Assembly: GCF_938028185.1 (NCBI RefSeq)
Contig: NZ_CALJAH010000136.1
Coordinates: 1 to 9,072 of the forward strand
Length of the DNA: 9,072 nucleotides
DNA from: an uncultured Cardiobacterium sp.
Lineage (GTDB): Bacteria > Pseudomonadota > Gammaproteobacteria > Cardiobacteriales > Cardiobacteriaceae
Reading direction: 5' to 3'
Shown here: piece after piece, positions 5,368 to 9,072 of the stretch
Layout: every line of letters begins with the position of its first letter
Position numbering within the stretch: the first letter of the stretch is position 1
Notes under the pieces: generated by a model
What the model was told of the DNA's origin: nothing
Seen by the model: the letters and a program-made list of their open reading frames with translations, nothing else
Databases searched by the model: none
Translations under genes and position numbers: made by a program

Positions 5368-7414
5368 ATTTGCCTGCCTTTTTGTATTCGGCGTATTTTT
5401 GTGCGCCTGCTGCAATGCGCTGTTCCCACGGGTCGGCAGATTGGGTGGTGGGCGGGCGACCGCGCTCTTTTTTGAAGAGGAAGGCGCGCATTGCCAGCTC
5501 TTTCGCTTCTTCCGGCTCGATGGTGATGCGCTTGGCGGTGATGATGGCGGCGATTTGTTGCAGGCGGCTTTCGTCAAGGGATTTGGCGAGGATGGCGTAT
5601 GCCTCGGCAAAGGGGTTGATGCTGTCGATTAGATCTATTTTCAGCTCGCGCACGTCGGTAATGAATTTGCGCACGCCGTCAATCAGCGCGGTATTGGCTT
5701 TGGCTTCGTTGTCGTCGTCAGTTGCATTGGCAATGGCTTTGCCTTTTTGGGTGAGGGCAAAGGCGGCAATGGCCTGTTGGCGTACCGCCTCTTGGTCATG
5801 TTCGTCTAGATCCGGGTATTTGTCGCGGATGATTTTGCCGAGGCGGACGATGGTTAGGTCTTGCGGCATGATGTTGATGTCGTCAAACAGGCCGTGCTCA
5901 AGCGAGGTTTTGTCCTGCACAAAGGAGGCGACGATTTCGTGCAGGTCTTCGCGGCAGATGCGCTCGGCTTCTGGGGTTTTGGGCTCAACCAGCCCTTTAA
6001 TTTCGACTAGGCATTGTCCGGTTTGCTCGTTAAAGCCGATGTTGCATCGTTCTGGCTGGTAGCCGTTTTCGCCGTAATCGAATCCTGCATCGGGTTTGTT
6101 GTCAACGTGTTTCGGGCGGAATTCGTAGCGCGGTGCCAGGACTTGTTCCATTAAAAGGCTGGCAGCGATGGCTTTCAGCGTGTCGTTGATGGCCTCGGTT
6201 ACTGCTTCTTCGCTGGCATCGGGTTCGGCGACGAGGTTGGTAAAGCGGGCATGGGTTTTGCCCGGTGCGTCACGGGTGGCGCGGCCAATGATTTGGACAA
6301 TTTCGGTCAGGCTGTTGCGGTAGCCGATGGTGAGCGCGTGTTCGCACCAAATCCAGTCAAAGCCTTCTTTTGCCATGCCAAGCGCGATGATGATGTCAAC
6401 GTGGTCGCGGTTGTCTTTTTGTTTCGGGTCTTTCAGCGCCAGGGAAACGCGATCGCGCTTGTTCGGGTCGTCATTGACGAGATCGGCGACTCGCAGGATG
6501 CGACCGCTCTTGCTTTTGATGTGCTGGAAGCCGGTTTCGGGGTCAATGCCCTGCCATTCGCCCAGTTGTTCGAGGATATGCTCAACTTCGCGGATTTTGT
6601 CTTTGCTGCTTTCGCGGGAATTGACGTTCGGGATATGGACGATGGTTTTTTCTTCAGGATTCAGTACGGCAAGGATGTTGTCGGCATAGCTGCCGTTGTA
6701 GAAAAAATAGCCGAGGTCAATTTGTTTCAGGTATTGGTAATCGCGCAGTTGCTCGTAATAGGTGTAGGTCACGGGGAAGAAACGCGCTTCGTCCTGCGGG
6801 GCGAGGATGGCATCGGCATCGCCACGGAAATAGGAGCCGGTCATGGCGACGATATGGCATTTGTCGCGAGCGATGAAGGCACCGAGTTGTGCGCCAAGTT
6901 TGTTGTCGGGGTTGGCGGAGACGTGGTGGAATTCATCGACGGCAAGCAGGCAGCCATCGAAAGCCTCTACCCCGTATTGCTCAACGGCGAAGCGGAAGGT
7001 GGCATGGGTACAGATGAGGACACGGTCGTCGCTGTCGAGGAACGCCTTGACGGATTTGACCTTACCGCCATCTTCACCCGGCGCGTCGCAGAGGTTCCAG
7101 CGCGGCGCGACTTGCCAATCCGCCCAAAAGCCAAACTGGCTTAAAGGCGCATCGTGAAAGCTGGCACCGATGGTTTTTTCCGGGACAACGATGACGGCTT
7201 TTTTCAAGCCCTGATGGTGCAGCTTGTCGAGGGCGACGAACATCAGCGCACGGCTTTTGCCGGAAGCCGGCGGCGATTTGATGAGCAGATATTGCTCGCC
7301 GCGATAGTTATAGACGCGCGCCTGCATCGGGCGCATGCCGAGGGCATCGCTTTGCGCGCGCGGCTGGCTGCGGTCGAATCGGACGGATACGGTAGGAATA
7401 GCGGGGGTGGTCAT
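5360..7414 (-). CDS. SF2 DEAD/DEAH-box helicase family protein
   Basis: This 684-residue protein has superfamily 2 helicase motifs in order. Walker A is KSPPASGKS (46-54). Motif II is VDEFHH, a DEFH box (160-163). Motif III is TGSYF (192-196). Motif V lies in IALGMAKEGFDW (343-354). Motif VI is QIIGRATRDAPGK (374-386) with its two arginines. RecA-like domain 1 spans about 25-215 and domain 2 about 240-400. The remaining ~280 residues form a mostly helical C-terminal extension with no motif I recognise; KKERGRPPTT near 655 is basic. No nuclease or methylase motif is seen, so cutting is probably done by the overlapping GIY-YIG protein. The start at 7414 has GAGGT five bases upstream. It resembles the restriction-subunit (ResIII-like) branch of helicases, but a housekeeping role cannot be excluded. 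GC is clearly lower than in the his genes (sampled 60-base rows 47-55%). Confidence 0.9.
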   Translation of the reverse strand: MTTPAIPTVSVRFDRSQPRAQSDALGMRPMQARVYNYRGEQYLLIKSPPASGKSRALMFVALDKLHHQGLKKAVIVVPEKTIGASFHDAPLSQFGFWADWQVAPRWNLCDAPGEDGGKVKSVKAFLDSDDRVLICTHATFRFAVEQYGVEAFDGCLLAVDEFHHVSANPDNKLGAQLGAFIARDKCHIVAMTGSYFRGDADAILAPQDEARFFPVTYTYYEQLRDYQYLKQIDLGYFFYNGSYADNILAVLNPEEKTIVHIPNVNSRESSKDKIREVEHILEQLGEWQGIDPETGFQHIKSKSGRILRVADLVNDDPNKRDRVSLALKDPKQKDNRDHVDIIIALGMAKEGFDWIWCEHALTIGYRNSLTEIVQIIGRATRDAPGKTHARFTNLVAEPDASEEAVTEAINDTLKAIAASLLMEQVLAPRYEFRPKHVDNKPDAGFDYGENGYQPERCNIGFNEQTGQCLVEIKGLVEPKTPEAERICREDLHEIVASFVQDKTSLEHGLFDDINIMPQDLTIVRLGKIIRDKYPDLDEHDQEAVRQQAIAAFALTQKGKAIANATDDDNEAKANTALIDGVRKFITDVRELKIDLIDSINPFAEAYAILAKSLDESRLQQIAAIITAKRITIEPEEAKELAMRAFLFKKERGRPPTTQSADPWEQRIAAGAQKYAEYKKAGKYD

Positions 7415-7440
7415 GGATTACCTCAATTGAATGTTAAGGG

Positions 7441-7543
7441 GCAATAGAAAACGCATAAAAACCGCATAGGATTTATGTAATCGTATGTAAAAAAAGAAAA
7501 TTGCTTTATGCGCATACGCATAGAAAACGCATAGAACCAGCAT
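7441..7543. repeat. CGCATA repeats, spaced 11 bases, in the AT-rich region before the helicase gene
   Basis: CGCATA occurs five times on the plus strand, starting at 7452, 7463, 7511, 7517 and 7528. Spacing is 11 within each cluster, plus one at 6, which creates the palindrome TATGCGCATA at 7507-7516. A degenerate sixth copy GCAATA is at 7441. The clusters belong to a longer imperfect direct repeat of about 26 bases (from 7441 and from 7518) sharing the exact 14-mer ATAGAAAACGCATA at 7444-7457 and 7520-7533. On the minus strand the unit reads YYTATGCG. One-turn spacing suggests several protomers binding one DNA face, an operator or iteron-like site. It occupies the 140 bases between the AlbA_2 gene and the helicase start, so control of the helicase-nuclease pair is the likeliest role. 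Confidence 0.75.
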
Positions 7544-7554
7544 GAAAATTACGT

Positions 7555-9072
7555 TTAGTCTTGTTGGAGTGTGTAAAAAGCATGTCGTCTTTCACCATTT
7601 TTCTTTATTTTTCCCTCGGTTACTAATCTTTTTAATAGCGTATAGGCCTGGTCTTGGCTCAAATAACACAAATCCATCACATCCTTGCGCTCTATACGGC
7701 CATGATGTTGCAAGTGTGCTAGCACCATTTGTTCGTGTTGCAGGTGGCTGAAGCCCGCCTGCCTGGTGTAGGCAACGGACTTTCCTTCAGCGCGATAGAG
7801 TTCGGCGGAAAGCGTGTAACTACGGTCGCGTCCGCCGTATGCTCGCACCAAACCGCTTTCCAGCAGGCGTTCCAGCGTGCGCCGTGCCTGATGTTCATCG
7901 CGCTGGATGCGTGTTGCCAGAGTGGCAGCAGTCAGGCGCTTGTGTTCGCGCAGGGCAGCGAGGGCAATCAGGCTGTCAATGGGCAAAATGGCATCGTCTT
8001 TTTCTTGCATTACCACCAGCTGCAAAAAGGCTTTATCGGCGGGCAAAGTTGCCAATTGCACCACGACCTGATGTTCGTCCCTGCGCCGGTAATCCGGCAT
8101 AGGGCGGCCGAAGCGCAGCAGACCGCGATAAATCTTGTCCACGCCGCGCCCGGAGCGCTCAACAATGCCGATACGCTTCATTGCATCGGCCAAGGCTGGA
8201 TTGCGCGGACGCGGTTCAGTGGTCAGCAGGTTTTGCAGGGTAACGCCTTCGACCAGGCCACCCGGATTGCTGATAGTCAGCTCGTCATCGTTCAGGCGCA
8301 CATAAACGGCGCGGAGGCTGTGGTAATCGCGATGAATCAGCGCATTGGCCAAAGCCTCGCGAAATGCGCCCATGTCCACTTTCGGAATCGGCACGCGGAA
8401 CATATCAATCAGCATCTCGTCTTCCGGGTTATAGGGGCGGAAATTGGTTTCCAGCCATTCCATCGCCTTGAGCAGCGGAAAGCGATGGAATTCATTAAAA
8501 CCTACCGCCTCGCGCGAGAGCACCTGAAACGCAAATTCATGCGTCGGTACTTTTTCGCGCAATGCGGTTTCGCGGCCGATAATCAGCAGACCAGCCAAAG
8601 TTGGCACACGCTCGCCTGCCTCATTGCGAGTGGTGAAGCCGAGTGCGCCGTCCATATCCTCATCGCTTAATTCCAGCAGTACACGGTCACCGCCATAACG
8701 CTGCACGCTTTGTCGCAGGCGTTCACGTTCCAGCGGGTCAAAATCCGCCAGCGTTGCCCCGGCAACCGGCTGTGCCGAGGCATCGGCCAGGCCGAAATGA
8801 CTGGCGCGGCTGCTGCGCTCATGTGGCAAAAGCGGTACGCATTCGGGCGTGCCATCGTGTTTGAGGCGGCGGCGCAGGTAAACGCCTGCCGTGGTGGCCA
8901 CATCGGTACGTGATTTCTTCACGCTTATCCGCGCAACGGTTACGCCGCCGTTTTCCACGGCGCAGGCATCTACCGTCAAAGGCGGAGAAGTGCGCGCCTG
9001 AACCAAAGCGGGCAGCCCCTGCAAATCAAGGTGTTTTTGGTGCAGCCCAGTGGGTGTGCCGTCGTCTTCAAC
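7555..9072 (-). CDS. AlbA_2/HATPase_c_4 ATP-binding protein with winged-helix C-terminus (5' end outside window)
   Basis: The frame is open from the window edge (codon at 9072) to TAA at 7555, 506 codons; the true start lies beyond 9072. An in-frame TTG at 9024 is not convincing, because VEDDGTPTGL just upstream is a typical AlbA_2 block. In-window order: end of the AlbA_2 (Schlafen-like) domain, residues 1 to ~70; a linker region to ~230; a GHKL-like HATPase_c_4 with EALANALIHRDY (239-250), ISNPGGL (267-273) and GIVERSGRGVDKI (302-314); one winged helix at ~366-426 and another at ~443-502. Such proteins are usually annotated as ATP-binding putative transcriptional regulators and often accompany restriction or other accessory genes. 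It is codirectional with the helicase, 140 bases upstream of it. No hairpin terminator is seen after it. It may bind the repeats between the genes; that is inference. Confidence 0.87.
   Translation of the reverse strand, partial: VEDDGTPTGLHQKHLDLQGLPALVQARTSPPLTVDACAVENGGVTVARISVKKSRTDVATTAGVYLRRRLKHDGTPECVPLLPHERSSRASHFGLADASAQPVAGATLADFDPLERERLRQSVQRYGGDRVLLELSDEDMDGALGFTTRNEAGERVPTLAGLLIIGRETALREKVPTHEFAFQVLSREAVGFNEFHRFPLLKAMEWLETNFRPYNPEDEMLIDMFRVPIPKVDMGAFREALANALIHRDYHSLRAVYVRLNDDELTISNPGGLVEGVTLQNLLTTEPRPRNPALADAMKRIGIVERSGRGVDKIYRGLLRFGRPMPDYRRRDEHQVVVQLATLPADKAFLQLVVMQEKDDAILPIDSLIALAALREHKRLTAATLATRIQRDEHQARRTLERLLESGLVRAYGGRDRSYTLSAELYRAEGKSVAYTRQAGFSHLQHEQMVLAHLQHHGRIERKDVMDLCYLSQDQAYTLLKRLVTEGKIKKNGERRHAFYTLQQD

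Noticed and set aside
6251..7144. Plus-strand open frame of 297 codons inside the helicase gene
   Set aside because: It is a shadow of the helicase, whose minus-strand frame carries all SF2 motifs in order.
7441..7543. CRISPR array or replication-origin iterons
   Set aside because: Repeats are only 6-14 bases with 11-base spacing and no unique spacers, so not CRISPR. No replication initiator gene is present, so an operator is more likely.
7729..8670. Plus-strand open frame of 313 codons inside the AlbA_2/HATPase gene
   Set aside because: It is antisense to recognisable ATPase and winged-helix motifs and has no domain of its own.

Overview
This window reads almost entirely from the minus strand. 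It looks like a gammaproteobacterial chromosome segment joined at its low-coordinate end to a piece of actinobacterial DNA. The proteobacterial assignment rests on a long-form HisG, the gene order hisG-hisD-hisC, and a his leader peptide with an attenuator of the enteric type. A Cardiobacterium-like oral gammaproteobacterium would fit the composition and protein style, but that is only a guess. The first ~420 bases are about 77% GC and encode part of a DapC-type aminotransferase typical of actinobacteria such as Actinomyces.

Layout in transcription order (from 9072 down to 1). (1) 9072-7555: the 3' part of an AlbA_2/HATPase_c_4 ATP-binding protein with two C-terminal winged-helix regions; its start lies outside the window. 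(2) 7554-7415: a 140-base AT-rich intergenic region with CGCATA-type repeats 11 bases apart and a ~26-base imperfect direct repeat, probably an operator/promoter region. (3) 7414-5360: an SF2 DEAD/DEAH-like helicase. (4) 5367-4168: a GIY-YIG nuclease family protein whose start overlaps the helicase stop by 8 bases. (5) 4150-3710: the C-terminal half of an AAA+ ATPase without Walker A or B, starting with a signal-peptide-like stretch; probably a remnant. (6) 3709-3457: the his control region, with a 14-residue leader peptide (four consecutive His codons) and a full set of alternative hairpins ending in a strong intrinsic terminator. (7) hisG (3456-2554), hisD (2543-1263) and hisC (from 1266), tightly packed and translationally coupled.

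hisC is normal up to about residue 280 and then continues, in frame, as the middle of an actinobacterial DapC until the window ends. The change coincides with a jump in GC and codon use, and it happens in an Ala-rich stretch that both proteins could share. A chimeric contig or amplification chimera is the simplest reading.

How the parts work together: HisG, HisD and HisC catalyse the first, last and seventh steps of histidine synthesis, and the leader tunes them to charged tRNA-His. The helicase and GIY-YIG nuclease form a coupled pair resembling a restriction/defence-type module. The upstream AlbA_2 protein may be its regulator or third component. This module has lower GC than the his operon and sits beside a broken AAA+ gene, which fits an acquired accessory segment inserted next to hisL.
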